A stretch of 64,000 nucleotides of DNA, from contig NZ_BEWM01000006.1 in assembly GCF_002723935.1 (NCBI RefSeq), positions 62,001-126,000 of the forward strand, given 5' to 3'. This DNA is from Gluconobacter cerinus. GTDB lineage: Bacteria > Pseudomonadota > Alphaproteobacteria > Acetobacterales > Acetobacteraceae. How positions within the stretch are numbered: position 1 is the first letter of the stretch; the number at the start of each line of letters is the position of its first letter. This document shows, piece by piece, positions 1 through 11,348 of the stretch. The notes below the pieces were generated by a model, which had not been told where the DNA came from, made no database searches, and saw only the letters and a list, made by a program, of their open reading frames with translations. The translations under genes were made by a program, and so were the position numbers.

Positions 1-202
1 GATTTCGTCAGCTGGAGCGCTTTCAGCGTTTCTTGTTGCGCCGATTTTGATGGTTGTCGTGCTGGGCCGGGGTGCCAGTTCTCCCATTCCTGTCGCAACT
101 TTTCTCATCGCCCTCCTGATTTGGGTGCGACACTATAGCAATATAGTCCGTCTACTGACGGGCAACGAACCTCGGGTGAACGCCAAGACAAAATCATCCT
201 GA
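1..202 (+). CDS. plsY: Glycerol-3-phosphate acyltransferase PlsY, C-terminal end (partial)
   Basis: The window opens inside a reading frame (second base of the window is a codon start) that closes with TGA at 200-202. The visible residues form hydrophobic membrane segments followed by an HYSNIVRLLTGNEP tail, which matches the conserved C-terminal end of PlsY, the inner-membrane enzyme that moves acyl groups from acyl-phosphate to glycerol-3-phosphate in phospholipid synthesis. The N-terminal two thirds lie outside the window. It is followed on the same strand by dprA after about 40 bases, a common alphaproteobacterial pairing. The assignment rests on the short tail motif and the neighbour. 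Confidence 0.75.
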   Translation, partial: ISSAGALSAFLVAPILMVVVLGRGASSPIPVATFLIALLIWVRHYSNIVRLLTGNEPRVNAKTKSS

Positions 203-243
203 TTTTAAGCAACCGTTAATGAAATTCGGATAGGAGCGAAAAC

Positions 244-1431
244 ATGACGACGTTTTCTGCTCCACCGTTCCGGTTGTCTGATCAAGAGCGACTCGACGCG
301 ATGCGTCTTGCTCGCACGCCGGGCGTGGGTCCGATCAATTTTTCCAGGCTGCTTTGCCAATATGGCAGCCCGACTGCTGCTCTTTCCGCACTTCCTGAAC
401 GGATGCGTCAGGCTGGTCGTCTGGATCTTCCGGTTATTCCATCGGCTAACCAGATGGCCGATGAAGTTGAAACCCTCCGGAAAATGGGTGGAAACGTTTT
501 GATCCGGGGGGACGCCAATTATCCCCTGATGCTGTCCTTCATCAAAGACGCTCCCCCTGTGCTTTTTGTTCAGGGAGATCCAGCTAAACTCTCTCTGCGC
601 TCTGTCGGCATTGTTGGGGCACGCAACGCTTCAGCCGCGGGCATTCGCATGGCCGAAAGCCTCTCTGCCGAGCTGGCAGACTCGAAAATCTGTGTTGTTT
701 CAGGTCTGGCCCGTGGGATCGATTCGGCTGCTCATGAGGCAGCCCTTTATCCCGGCCTGACGGCGGCGGCTGTCGCTGGAGGGCTGGATCACGTGTACCC
801 GCCAGAAAATGCGAAGTTACAGGCCAATATTGCCGAACGCGGGTGCCTGGTGACAGAGGCGCCATTGGGTACCGTTCCCCAAGCGCGGCACTTTCCTCGC
901 CGCAATCGGCTGATTGCCGGGATCTCTCTCGGATGCGTTGTTGTGGAAGCCGCACTGCATTCCGGAACGCTGATTACGGCCAGTCTGGCGATCTCATACG
1001 ACAGAGAAGTCTATGCCGTTCCCGGCTCGCCACTCGATCCCCGGTCTCGCGGCGGCAATGAGCTTTTAAGGCGCGGAGCGACGCTCACGGAAAATGTGCA
1101 GGATATTCTTTCTTGCCTCCCTTCCGAGCTCCCGGCTCCCCTTTCACCTCCATGGGTAAAGCAGTCGCACCAACCTGGTATTTTGCAAGGCTTTTCAGAA
1201 CCTTACACAGCATGGAATGTGAGTACGGAGGATCACTGGGAAGACCCCGATCTTGTACTGTCTGAGGTGCTTCCGCTTCTCTCCATGACACCGGTAACAG
1301 TTGACGAGGTGATGCGCCGCTGCCAGTTCTCCGTTTCGGCAGTACTGTCGACACTGACCGAGCTTGAGCTTGGGGGTGTCGTGGAGTTCGTGCCCGGCGG
1401 GCGCGTGGCGTTACAGCCGAACAGGAAGTGA
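244..1431 (+). CDS. dprA: DNA-processing protein DprA (Smf)
   Basis: A 395-residue protein. The N-terminal part carries a helix-hairpin-like segment (TPGVGPINFSRLL), the centre holds the Rossmann-like DprA fold with the signatures VGARNAS, VSGLARGIDSAAHEAAL and GGLDHVYPPEN, and the C-terminal about 60 residues form a winged-helix domain (TVDEVMRRCQFSVSAVLSTLTELELGGVV). DprA loads RecA onto incoming single-stranded DNA during transformation. The ATG at 244 follows a GGAGCG ribosome site. Its stop overlaps the upstream GTG candidate start of topA, so the two are probably co-transcribed. Confidence 0.93.
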   Translation: MTTFSAPPFRLSDQERLDAMRLARTPGVGPINFSRLLCQYGSPTAALSALPERMRQAGRLDLPVIPSANQMADEVETLRKMGGNVLIRGDANYPLMLSFIKDAPPVLFVQGDPAKLSLRSVGIVGARNASAAGIRMAESLSAELADSKICVVSGLARGIDSAAHEAALYPGLTAAAVAGGLDHVYPPENAKLQANIAERGCLVTEAPLGTVPQARHFPRRNRLIAGISLGCVVVEAALHSGTLITASLAISYDREVYAVPGSPLDPRSRGGNELLRRGATLTENVQDILSCLPSELPAPLSPPWVKQSHQPGILQGFSEPYTAWNVSTEDHWEDPDLVLSEVLPLLSMTPVTVDEVMRRCQFSVSAVLSTLTELELGGVVEFVPGGRVALQPNRK

Positions 1432-1451
1432 CGCGGAAGACCGGAGTGGCA

Positions 1452-4157
<2,706 letters not shown>

Positions 4158-4168
4158 AGCGTTACTCT

Positions 4169-4199
4169 GGAAGGGGTGTGACCTGGTTGCACTCCTTCC
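4169..4199 (+). terminator. Hairpin after topA, possible terminator
   Basis: GGAAGGGGTG (4169-4178) can pair with CACTCCTTCC (4190-4199), with one G-T pair, around an 11-base loop. There is no T-run behind the stem, so intrinsic termination is uncertain. It could be a Rho-linked or RNA-stabilising hairpin. Confidence 0.35.
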
Positions 4200-4326
4200 A
4201 ACAATGTCATTGGTGTGTCTTTACCGGGGCCGAAGTTTGTGGCGTGGTCAAAAGATGGATGGGGTAACCACTTCCTTCTTTCCGCCTCTCCTCAAGGACC
4301 CCTCTTTGCGCCATGCCGCACGTCCC

Positions 4327-6021
4327 ATGATCCTGTTTCTGTCGCATATTCGCGAGACGGCGTGCCGCCCGGTTCTTATCCTCAGCCTTCTCACACTGGC
4401 GCTGGGAGGAAGTGTCCAGCCTGCTCTTGCCCAGACGCAGGCCACGCCATCAAGCAGCACACCTACATCACCTGAAGCCGCTCCGGCCTTTGCTGGTGGC
4501 ATGACCAGAGACGTTCTTGTCGCCGCCCTCGGGTTTCTGGCGCCGCGCACCCTTGATGCCCATTCCGCAAGGGAATTCTGTATCTGGGGACTGGATGGGC
4601 TAACAGCGATTGATCCCACAATTATCGTGACAACGAACCCTGCTGAGGATCGTGACAGTCAGCATATTCCTGAAACAGTGACAATCACGCGTGGGCAGAA
4701 GGCTTTCTTCAAGCATCCCCTCCCCGCTGATACCAGCCGAACCGGATGGGCCGATCTTGTAACTGCCGCCATGGACGCTGCCTGGTCCCACTCATCCACG
4801 ATCCGGGAGGCGGGTGATGATGCCCTGCTTCAAGGGTTCTTTGATGAACTGTTCAACCACATGGACCCGTATTCACGGTATCTGGGACCGACCCCTGCGG
4901 TTGCGGACCGAACACGCCGTACCGGCCAAAGCGGCACTGTAGGCCTGACGCTGGGACAAAAAGGTCATTCGATCGTTGTGACGGCTGTCAATGCCAATGG
5001 ACCGGCTTGGGAGGCTGGGGTGGACATGGGACAGCGTTTGGTCTCGGTGAATGGAAAATCTACGCACGGACAGTCTCCTGATACCGTCCAGAGCTGGCTG
5101 AACGGAGATGAGCGCACAGCCGTATCTCTGGCCCTCGCCTCCAAGGGAAAACGTCCGGCGACCTTGAAGCTGATGAGAGCGCAGGTCCCGCCCGAGACTG
5201 TTTTTGCATCTACGATGGATGCCTACACGCTTCTGAGGATCTCTTCCTTTTCTACCCAGACGGCTGAGGAAATCAGCCAGTATCTCGATCAGGTGGTGGA
5301 AGATGACACACCCGATGGCCCTGGTGCCACGCAGGCGGCAGGCAAAGCAAAGCGCCCTGCGGGGATCATCATTGATCTGCGCGGGGATCGTGGCGGCGTT
5401 CTTCAACAGGCTGTTACGGCTGCCGCCCTGTTCCTCGATCATGGCGTAGCAGTCACAACGCATGGCCGCGATCCTCAGGCCAATCACATCTGGGCCGTTC
5501 AAGGCGGCGACATGACAAGTGGAGCGCCAATTGTCATTCTCGTGGATGGCCGCACAGCAAGTGCAGCGGAAATTCTTGCCGCAGCCTTGGCCGATCATCG
5601 CCGCGCCGTCGTCATTGGCAGCGAGACCTTGGGCAAGGGTCTGGTTCAGGTGATTGGCCAGATGCCCAATGGCGGCGAACTGTTCGTGACATGGAGCCGA
5701 AATCAGGCCCCGCTGGGCTGGCCCATTCAAGGTCTGGGCGTCATGCCACAGGTTTGCACCTCCCGGGGGAGCGATGACCTGCATGCCCAGCTTGACGCCC
5801 TGAAAAACGGGAATGCCCCGCAGGCAGGCGCTGTTCAAATGGCTCGGGCAGCGCGCTATCCCGTTCCTGTTGCCCGAATTCTGGACATTCGACGTCATTG
5901 CCCGGCAGCGATCGGGACAGACGCAGACATGGACACGGCAAGATTCATGCTGTCTTCTGCTTCGGCCTACAAGGCAGCACTTGAAGCTGTCCCAGACGAA
6001 AATACCGCACCTCTGCACTAA
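4327..6021 (+). CDS. S41-family C-terminal processing peptidase, exported
   Basis: A 564-residue protein with an N-terminal signal segment (hydrophobic run LILSLLTLALGG ending in PALAQ), so it should act in the periplasm. A PDZ-like region (about 195-290) precedes the S41 protease core. The predicted nucleophile Ser412 lies in DGRTASAAEI and the general-base Lys437 in ETLGKGLVQ, the Ser/Lys pair of tail-specific proteases such as CtpA/Prc. ATG 4327 puts the signal peptide at the very start. An in-frame ATG at 4255 is possible; the longer open frame back to 4018 runs inside topA and is unlikely. The substrate cannot be told from the sequence. Confidence 0.88.
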   Translation: MILFLSHIRETACRPVLILSLLTLALGGSVQPALAQTQATPSSSTPTSPEAAPAFAGGMTRDVLVAALGFLAPRTLDAHSAREFCIWGLDGLTAIDPTIIVTTNPAEDRDSQHIPETVTITRGQKAFFKHPLPADTSRTGWADLVTAAMDAAWSHSSTIREAGDDALLQGFFDELFNHMDPYSRYLGPTPAVADRTRRTGQSGTVGLTLGQKGHSIVVTAVNANGPAWEAGVDMGQRLVSVNGKSTHGQSPDTVQSWLNGDERTAVSLALASKGKRPATLKLMRAQVPPETVFASTMDAYTLLRISSFSTQTAEEISQYLDQVVEDDTPDGPGATQAAGKAKRPAGIIIDLRGDRGGVLQQAVTAAALFLDHGVAVTTHGRDPQANHIWAVQGGDMTSGAPIVILVDGRTASAAEILAAALADHRRAVVIGSETLGKGLVQVIGQMPNGGELFVTWSRNQAPLGWPIQGLGVMPQVCTSRGSDDLHAQLDALKNGNAPQAGAVQMARAARYPVPVARILDIRRHCPAAIGTDADMDTARFMLSSASAYKAALEAVPDENTAPLH

Positions 6022-6047
6022 CTTTTCAGGATATGGACGGAACTTTC

Positions 6048-6389
6048 ATGGGTGCACGTTTAAAAACAGGTCTCTGGGTGCGCGCCGTGATGCGACGGAT
6101 TTCTTCCGACGGCACGTCCGCCATGGTCCTGAAAAAGGGTGATGAGGATGCCGGAGCCGTCCTGATCGTTCTCAGGGACCGCGACGACAATGTTGCCCTC
6201 CTCCGTGAAAATGGTTCTGACTGGATTCGGGCCGACGTTGAAGGTGCTGCCGGACTGGAAGAGTATCTGGAACGCCAGCGTCGCTATGATCCGGACCTCT
6301 GGGTCATTGAACTGGAAGTTCGGAATGTGGCCACGCCGCTGGAACGAACACTCGGTTCGCGTCGCGCAGATCTGGACGTGATGCACTGA
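6048..6389 (+). CDS. DUF1491 family protein
   Basis: About 113 residues beginning MGARLKTGLWVRAVMRR, with the family signatures KKGDEDAGAVL and EYLERQRRYDPDLWVIELE. These identify the small alphaproteobacterial DUF1491 family, whose function is unknown. ATG 6048 has GGACGGA upstream at good spacing. The ATG at 6033 lies only one base after its AGGA, so it is the weaker choice. It follows the S41 protease by 26 bases on the same strand and may be co-transcribed. Confidence 0.8.
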   Translation: MGARLKTGLWVRAVMRRISSDGTSAMVLKKGDEDAGAVLIVLRDRDDNVALLRENGSDWIRADVEGAAGLEEYLERQRRYDPDLWVIELEVRNVATPLERTLGSRRADLDVMH

Positions 6390-6531
6390 ACTGTGGGAGG
6401 GAGGACACACTGGGCGACGAACATGCCCATTGTGAAACTTTCGCATCACCCATTAAAGGGTTCGGCGCGTTGCCATCGCCTGTAGTTTCGGCAAGAAGAC
6501 TTTCAAATTGGGTTGGTTGGAGAGAAATGAC

Positions 6532-7680
6532 ATGATGCAGCGATCCGTTTTCAGGACCTGGCTTGCCCGGGCCGGGCTCACTGCAGGCGTTTCGATGCTG
6601 GTCATGGGGGCCGCAGAGGCGCAGCCGGTCAGGGGACTGTACGTTTCCGGGTCTGGCGGCGCGAGCTTCAACCAGGATCAGACAGTCCGTCTTTCTCCTG
6701 TCTTCCCGAGCGGCCGTGACCATTATCAGGCAGGCGTCACGGGACTCGGCAGCGTTGGCTGGGGCCTCGGAAACGGGTTCCGGGTCGAGGTTGAGGGAAA
6801 TTACCGCAACAATCGTCTCCAGCAGTTCAAGAGCAGCCTGTTCCCGTCTTCTGTTGGTGGTCGCCAGCAGAGCTACGGCGTGATGGCAAATGCCCTGTTT
6901 GACATGGATATCGGGCAGTCCTGGGTTTATCCGTATTTCGGCGCAGGCGTAGGCTACGGCTGGCAGTCCATGAACACCTATGTTCATGCGCCTAGCGGTG
7001 CATTCGACCAGCACGTCACGGGTACGGCAGGAAACTTCGCCTATCAGGGCATCTTCGGTCTGTCCTTCCCTGTTCCCTGGGTGGTTGGTCTCTCTGCCAC
7101 GACAGAATACCGTTTCTACTCCCTGCTTGGGCCTAACGGTCATCACGCTACGGCGACAGGCGTTTACGGCGGCTGGGATCAGAAGCAGGCTTATGGCTCT
7201 TCCACGGGCAACCGCGATACCCGCACGAACTTCAATCACTCGCTGCTCCTAGGCCTGCGTTACGAGTTCAACCCGGCTCCGCCGCCTGCGCCACCAGCTC
7301 CAGCAGTGATTGCTGCGCCCGCGCCAGCCCCGACACGCACGTATCTGGTCTTCTTTGACTGGGATTCGGCTGCTCTGAGCGAACGTGCGAAGTCTGTGGT
7401 TGCTGAAGCTGCCAAGAATTCCACTTCGACCCAGGTCACGCATATTGAAGTCAGCGGATATACGGACACGTCCGCTGCCCAGCCAGGTGCACGCGGTCAG
7501 GCCTACAATCTCGGCCTCTCCAACCGTCGCGCCGAAAGTGTGAAGGCTGAGCTGATCCGTGACGGTGTGGCAGCTGGCCTCATTTCAACACAGGGCTTTG
7601 GCGAGGCTCACCCCCTCGTCCCGACAGGCCCGAATGCTCGTGAGCCTCAGAACCGCCGCGTTGAAATCGATTTCAAGTAA
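6532..7680 (+). CDS. OmpA-family outer-membrane protein
   Basis: A 382-residue outer-membrane protein. A signal peptide (GLTAGVSMLVMGAAEAQ) leads into a glycine- and aromatic-rich beta-barrel (about 25-245), then a proline/alanine hinge (PAPPPAPPAPA). The C-terminal OmpA domain carries HIEVSGYTDTSAAQ and the peptidoglycan-binding signature LSNRRAESVKAELI...GFGEAHPLVPTG, ending NRRVEIDFK. It should anchor the outer membrane to peptidoglycan. ATG 6532 follows GGAGAG; a second ATG is directly adjacent at 6535. A strong terminator follows, so it is probably monocistronic. Confidence 0.92.
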   Translation: MMQRSVFRTWLARAGLTAGVSMLVMGAAEAQPVRGLYVSGSGGASFNQDQTVRLSPVFPSGRDHYQAGVTGLGSVGWGLGNGFRVEVEGNYRNNRLQQFKSSLFPSSVGGRQQSYGVMANALFDMDIGQSWVYPYFGAGVGYGWQSMNTYVHAPSGAFDQHVTGTAGNFAYQGIFGLSFPVPWVVGLSATTEYRFYSLLGPNGHHATATGVYGGWDQKQAYGSSTGNRDTRTNFNHSLLLGLRYEFNPAPPPAPPAPAVIAAPAPAPTRTYLVFFDWDSAALSERAKSVVAEAAKNSTSTQVTHIEVSGYTDTSAAQPGARGQAYNLGLSNRRAESVKAELIRDGVAAGLISTQGFGEAHPLVPTGPNAREPQNRRVEIDFK

Positions 7681-7710
7681 GGTTTAGCCTTACTGTTTAA
7701 ACGGCCTTGA

Positions 7711-7744
7711 AAGTCGGCGCCCTTGACTGGGTGCCGGCTTTTTT
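7711..7744 (+). terminator. Rho-independent terminator of the OmpA-family gene
   Basis: GTCGGCGCCC (7713-7722) pairs with GGGTGCCGGC (7729-7738) around a 6-base loop and runs directly into six T residues (7739-7744). Confidence 0.9.
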
Positions 7745-7770
7745 CATGTCTGATCCGGTAAAAACGATAC

Positions 7771-7801
7771 AAAAAAAGCGGGGATAAACCCCGCCTTTTT
7801 C
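7771..7801 (-). terminator. Bidirectional terminator between the OmpA and lipoprotein genes
   Basis: GCGGGG (7778-7783) and CCCCGC (7789-7794) form a stem with a 5-base loop, with seven A on the left and five T on the right. It can end the minus-strand lipoprotein gene (stop at 7821) and also back up the OmpA terminator. Confidence 0.85.
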
Positions 7802-7820
7802 GTCACGAAGCTGAAGAGCT

Positions 7821-8372
7821 TCAGTGCTTGCGACGTGTCGTCTGACGCGTAGCTGTCTTCTTTTTCGTGGTGGTTGTAGCAGCCTTCGGCGTCGGTGCCG
7901 TAACAGCAGGCTTGGCAACAACAACGCCGGTCGCATCCACAGTGATGTGTACAACGAGGTGTTCGCGCTTCTTGCCACCACCTGGGATCAGCTCCGCCGT
8001 GAACGTGTCTGCGCCAGCATAGGCCGTTGCAGGGGTATAGTTCACGTAGGTGTGGCCATCGTAGTTGTAGAGGAAAGCCTTGCCGTGTGACGGCGCAGGA
8101 TTCACACCGAAGGAGGAATAGCTGCTGCCGAAGGACTTCTGCACGGAGATCGCGCAGAGGCCATCGTCACTGCGAACGGTCATGTCCACGTTCATCGTGC
8201 CATCAGCGGCGGTTGTGACCGGCGAGACGTGGCAGACTGCAGAAACCTTCTGGTAGCCGAAGGGGTTCGGCGTCACAGAGCGTTGAACGATCGCCTGCTG
8301 TGCGCAGCCGGAAAGAAGCAGGGAAAAGGCAAAGGCCGATCCCAGGGTAATGACGGAACCTCGCAGGCGCAC
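7821..8372 (-). CDS. Predicted lipoprotein, function unknown
   Basis: About 183 residues. With a GTG start at 8372, preceded by GGAG at 6-base spacing, it begins MRLRGSVITLG and has a clean lipoprotein signal with lipobox LLSGC, so it should be a lipidated envelope protein. The middle (DGTMNVDMTVRSDDGLCAISVQ... YVNYTPATAYAGADTFTAEL) has the look of a small beta-sandwich domain. The C-terminal 35 residues are Lys/Thr/Arg-rich. The frame also opens at a TTG at 8384. No enzymatic motif is visible; I recognise it only as an acetic-acid-bacterium-type lipoprotein. Confidence 0.7.
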   Translation of the reverse strand: MRLRGSVITLGSAFAFSLLLSGCAQQAIVQRSVTPNPFGYQKVSAVCHVSPVTTAADGTMNVDMTVRSDDGLCAISVQKSFGSSYSSFGVNPAPSHGKAFLYNYDGHTYVNYTPATAYAGADTFTAELIPGGGKKREHLVVHITVDATGVVVAKPAVTAPTPKAATTTTKKKTATRQTTRRKH

Positions 8373-8688
8373 GGTCAACTCCAACGCTCGTGACAGACTT
8401 AATGCCGCGCTTCCCGCGACAAGATAGACGTTCGCATGTAGAACAGGACGAGGCGGGGTGAAAGCCTGTCCGTCTCCCTTATGCGTACTTTCAGGGCTTT
8501 TTCTGCGGTCGGCGCGATAAATTACAATTGAGAACGCGAACGCCCATTTTCCGCCACGAAATTATGTTGCAGGTAAAGAGCTTGCCGCACGTTTCTCACA
8601 TGCGGATTCATCTTTCCGCGGGCCGCAAGCCCGGATTATGCTGTCTGTCTGTTTCCGGCCATCAGTCCCGGCCTTGTGGAGTTTGTCG
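8373..8688. promoter_or_regulatory. Divergent intergenic region
   Basis: About 316 bases between two outward-facing genes for exported proteins. It must hold promoters for both, but I cannot fix convincing -35/-10 pairs. A small GC hairpin (CGGGC-cgcaa-GCCCG, near 8618-8632) lies upstream of the plus-strand gene. No open frame here looks coding. Confidence 0.4.
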
Positions 8689-9249
8689 ATGCCTTCGTTT
8701 TTCCGTCGTTCCTTCGTCCGTCTGGCTGGTGCTGGCCTGGCGTGCACAACACTGTTCGCCGCTCATGCCACGCCAGCTTTCGCAGCTGAGTGCGGCAACT
8801 CCCCGGCTCATGAAGCTTTTGACGTCGCCGGCCTGAAGTCCGAACTGATGGTAACCGCTCTCTCCTGCAAGTCGCAGGATCGCTACAACGCGTTCGTTGC
8901 CAAGTTCCGCCCGTCCCTTCTGGACGCGGAAAAGCGCCTTGATGGCTATTTCCGCACCACATACGGCCGCCGCGCTCAGGCGGCTCACGATGATTACATC
9001 ACGCAGCTGGCTGATGTGCAGTCTCTTGGCGGCCTGAAGTCCGGCACGGTCTTCTGTGAACAGCGCACAGCCATGTTCGATGAGATTGATGCACTCGAAA
9101 CAGGTTCCGACCTGGCTCACTACGCCGAAGCCAAAGATGTCGCCCAGCCTGCGTCCTATGAGAGCTGTGCAGCACCTGCCACGGTTGACCGTCGTCCGCG
9201 CCATGGCACAACCAAAAGCACCACGACGCGTCGCACGCACCGCGCCTGA
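8689..9249 (+). CDS. Exported protein of unknown function
   Basis: About 186 residues from ATG 8689, preceded by GTGGAG. A signal peptide (FVRLAGAGLACTTLFAAHATPAFA) is followed by a mature domain rich in charged helices (VAGLKSELMVTALSCKSQDRYNAFVAKFRPSL...), with three or four cysteines that may form disulfides, and an Arg/Thr-rich tail similar in style to that of the divergent lipoprotein. I recognise no domain. The paired basic tails suggest both proteins belong to the same envelope compartment, but that is inference. Confidence 0.7.
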   Translation: MPSFFRRSFVRLAGAGLACTTLFAAHATPAFAAECGNSPAHEAFDVAGLKSELMVTALSCKSQDRYNAFVAKFRPSLLDAEKRLDGYFRTTYGRRAQAAHDDYITQLADVQSLGGLKSGTVFCEQRTAMFDEIDALETGSDLAHYAEAKDVAQPASYESCAAPATVDRRPRHGTTKSTTTRRTHRA

Positions 9250-9330
9250 TCTGCTGCCAAAAGTCAGTCGTTCTGTTCCATCCGGAAGCGTTCTCTTGAC
9301 GTTCCGGACTGGGACGGCGACAACGCAGAC

Positions 9331-11346
9331 ATGAGCGATCTGTTCGAGTCAGGCAAAGCAGGAAATACCAAGGCGACTGGCGGCCGCAAAGGCGCCGTCA
9401 ACACGGATTATGGCGCACAGGATATCGAGGTCCTTGAAGGACTGGAGCCTGTTCGTCGTCGCCCTGGAATGTATATCGGTGGCACGGATGATAACGCCTA
9501 TCATCACCTTGCCTCCGAAATTCTCGATAATGCCATGGATGAAGCCGTAGCCGGCCATGCCAGTAGCATCGAAATGCGACTGGAAGGCCCGCGGACACTC
9601 ATGGTGCGCGATAACGGCCGTGGCATCCCAACGGACCCTCATCCCAAATTCCCGGATAAATCCGCGCTGGAAGTGATCTTTACGACGCTTCATGCGGGCG
9701 GAAAATTCTCTGGAAAGGCGTATGATACGTCTGGCGGCCTGCATGGCGTCGGCAGTTCGGTTGTCAACGCGCTTTCTGACAAGCTTGAAGTGGAGGTCGC
9801 CCGGGACCGGGTACTTTATCGGCAGGATTTCTCCCGTGGTGTGCCGCTTGGCCCGTTAGCAGAAGTCGGCAAGGCTCCCAATCGTCGAGGCACCACGGTT
9901 CGATTTTCGCCTGATCCGGAAATCTTCGGGAATCTTCATTTCTCCGCATCCCGCTTGTACCGGCTCTGCTGCTCCAAGGCCGCTCTGTTCCGTGGCGTCA
10001 TCATTCAGTGGAAATGTGATCCGGAGCTGATCAAGGCTGGCGACGAAACACCAGTCGAAGCCACGATCCAGTTTCCAAACGGTCTGGAAGATGCCCTGAC
10101 GGCAGAACTCGGTGCCAACCCTGATCTGTTGACGCCACTTTGGGCCGGAGAAGCTGAGCTTCCTCTGGCAGCCGACGGCCGAACAGGTGGCAAGGTAGAG
10201 TGGGCTGTCGCGTTTCTGGAAGCTGGCACATCCACACTCACCTCCTACTGCAACACGATTCCCACGCCGCAGGGCGGCACGCATGAAGCGGGCTTTCGAG
10301 CTGCTCTGGTTAAGGGTTTCCGTTCCTGGGGGGACCAGCGCAAGGTCAAACGAGCAGCGGCGATCACGGCTGAAGATGTTCTTGGCGCCGTTGCCGCCAA
10401 GCTTTCTGTTTTTATTCGTGACCCGCAGTTTCAGGGCCAGACCAAGGACAAGCTGACCAATCAGGAAGCCTCGCGTCTTGTAGAAGGCGCCCTGCGTGAC
10501 CGAATCGATCATTGGCTCGGCGGGAACCCGCAGCAGGCCGATAATCTTCTGGCGTTCATGGTGGAGCGCGCTGAAGAACGTTTGCGCCGTCGTGAAGTCA
10601 AGGAAACGGCGCGAAAAAGCGCGACCCGCAAACTGCGCCTTCCCGGCAAGCTGACAGACTGCACCCGCGAGAACGCCTCCGAGACCGAACTGTTTCTGGT
10701 CGAGGGCGAATCGGCCGGTGGCTCTGCGCGCCAGGCACGTGACCGGGAAACGCAGGCGGTTCTGCCACTGCGTGGCAAGATTCTGAACGTCGCCTCCGCC
10801 ACCGCCGACAAGCTCCGCGGAAATCAGGAACTCCGTGACCTGACGGAAGCTCTTGGCTGCGGTCTGGGGTCGTCTTTCGACATCAGCCGACTTCGCTACG
10901 GCCGCGTCATCATCATGACAGACGCTGACGTCGACGGTGCGCATATCGCCTCCCTTCTGATGACGTTTTTCTATCGCGAAATGCCGGAACTGATCCGTCA
11001 TGGTCATCTGCATCTGGCTCAGCCGCCGCTGTATCGCCTGACGCATGGGGCAAAGACGGTCTATGCGATGAACGATCAGGATCGTGACAAGCGCATCAAG
11101 GCGGACTTCAAGTCCAATGCGAAGGTCGAGGTGTCCCGATTCAAGGGTCTGGGCGAGATGCCTGTGAAGGACCTCAAGCAGACGACGATGGACCCTGCAC
11201 GCCGGACGCTTCTGCGAGTGGTCGCTCTTCCTGAAGATCGCGCGCTGACAAGCGAGCGCGTGGAAAGCCTCATGGGGCGCAAGCCGGAACTCCGATTCCG
11301 CTTCATCCAGGAGCATGCTCGTTCCGTCGAAGATCTTGACGTCTGA
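9331..11346 (+). CDS. parE: DNA topoisomerase IV subunit B (ParE)
   Basis: A 671-residue GHKL ATPase/TOPRIM protein. The N-terminal ATP-binding site shows RRRPGMYIGG, EILDNAMDEAV, DNGRGIP and GGLHGVGSSVVNALS. The TOPRIM part contains LVEGESAGGSARQARDR (from about residue 455) and MTDADVDGAHI. The short length and TQAVLPLRGKILNVASA favour ParE over GyrB, although GyrB cannot be strictly excluded without alignment. With ParC it decatenates daughter chromosomes. The ATG at 9331 is the natural start. Confidence 0.93.
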   Translation: MSDLFESGKAGNTKATGGRKGAVNTDYGAQDIEVLEGLEPVRRRPGMYIGGTDDNAYHHLASEILDNAMDEAVAGHASSIEMRLEGPRTLMVRDNGRGIPTDPHPKFPDKSALEVIFTTLHAGGKFSGKAYDTSGGLHGVGSSVVNALSDKLEVEVARDRVLYRQDFSRGVPLGPLAEVGKAPNRRGTTVRFSPDPEIFGNLHFSASRLYRLCCSKAALFRGVIIQWKCDPELIKAGDETPVEATIQFPNGLEDALTAELGANPDLLTPLWAGEAELPLAADGRTGGKVEWAVAFLEAGTSTLTSYCNTIPTPQGGTHEAGFRAALVKGFRSWGDQRKVKRAAAITAEDVLGAVAAKLSVFIRDPQFQGQTKDKLTNQEASRLVEGALRDRIDHWLGGNPQQADNLLAFMVERAEERLRRREVKETARKSATRKLRLPGKLTDCTRENASETELFLVEGESAGGSARQARDRETQAVLPLRGKILNVASATADKLRGNQELRDLTEALGCGLGSSFDISRLRYGRVIIMTDADVDGAHIASLLMTFFYREMPELIRHGHLHLAQPPLYRLTHGAKTVYAMNDQDRDKRIKADFKSNAKVEVSRFKGLGEMPVKDLKQTTMDPARRTLLRVVALPEDRALTSERVESLMGRKPELRFRFIQEHARSVEDLDV

Positions 11347-11348
11347 AC

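Noticed and set aside
4873-6018. 381-codon minus-strand frame over the S41 protease
   Set aside because: Shadow; the plus strand carries the protease core residues.
9281-9308. Inverted repeat TCCGGAA...TTCCGGA before parE
   Set aside because: Only 7 bp with a 14-base loop and no T-run; not enough to call a terminator or operator.
9856-11316. 486-codon minus-strand open frame over parE
   Set aside because: Shadow of a GC-rich gene; parE on the plus strand has all family motifs.
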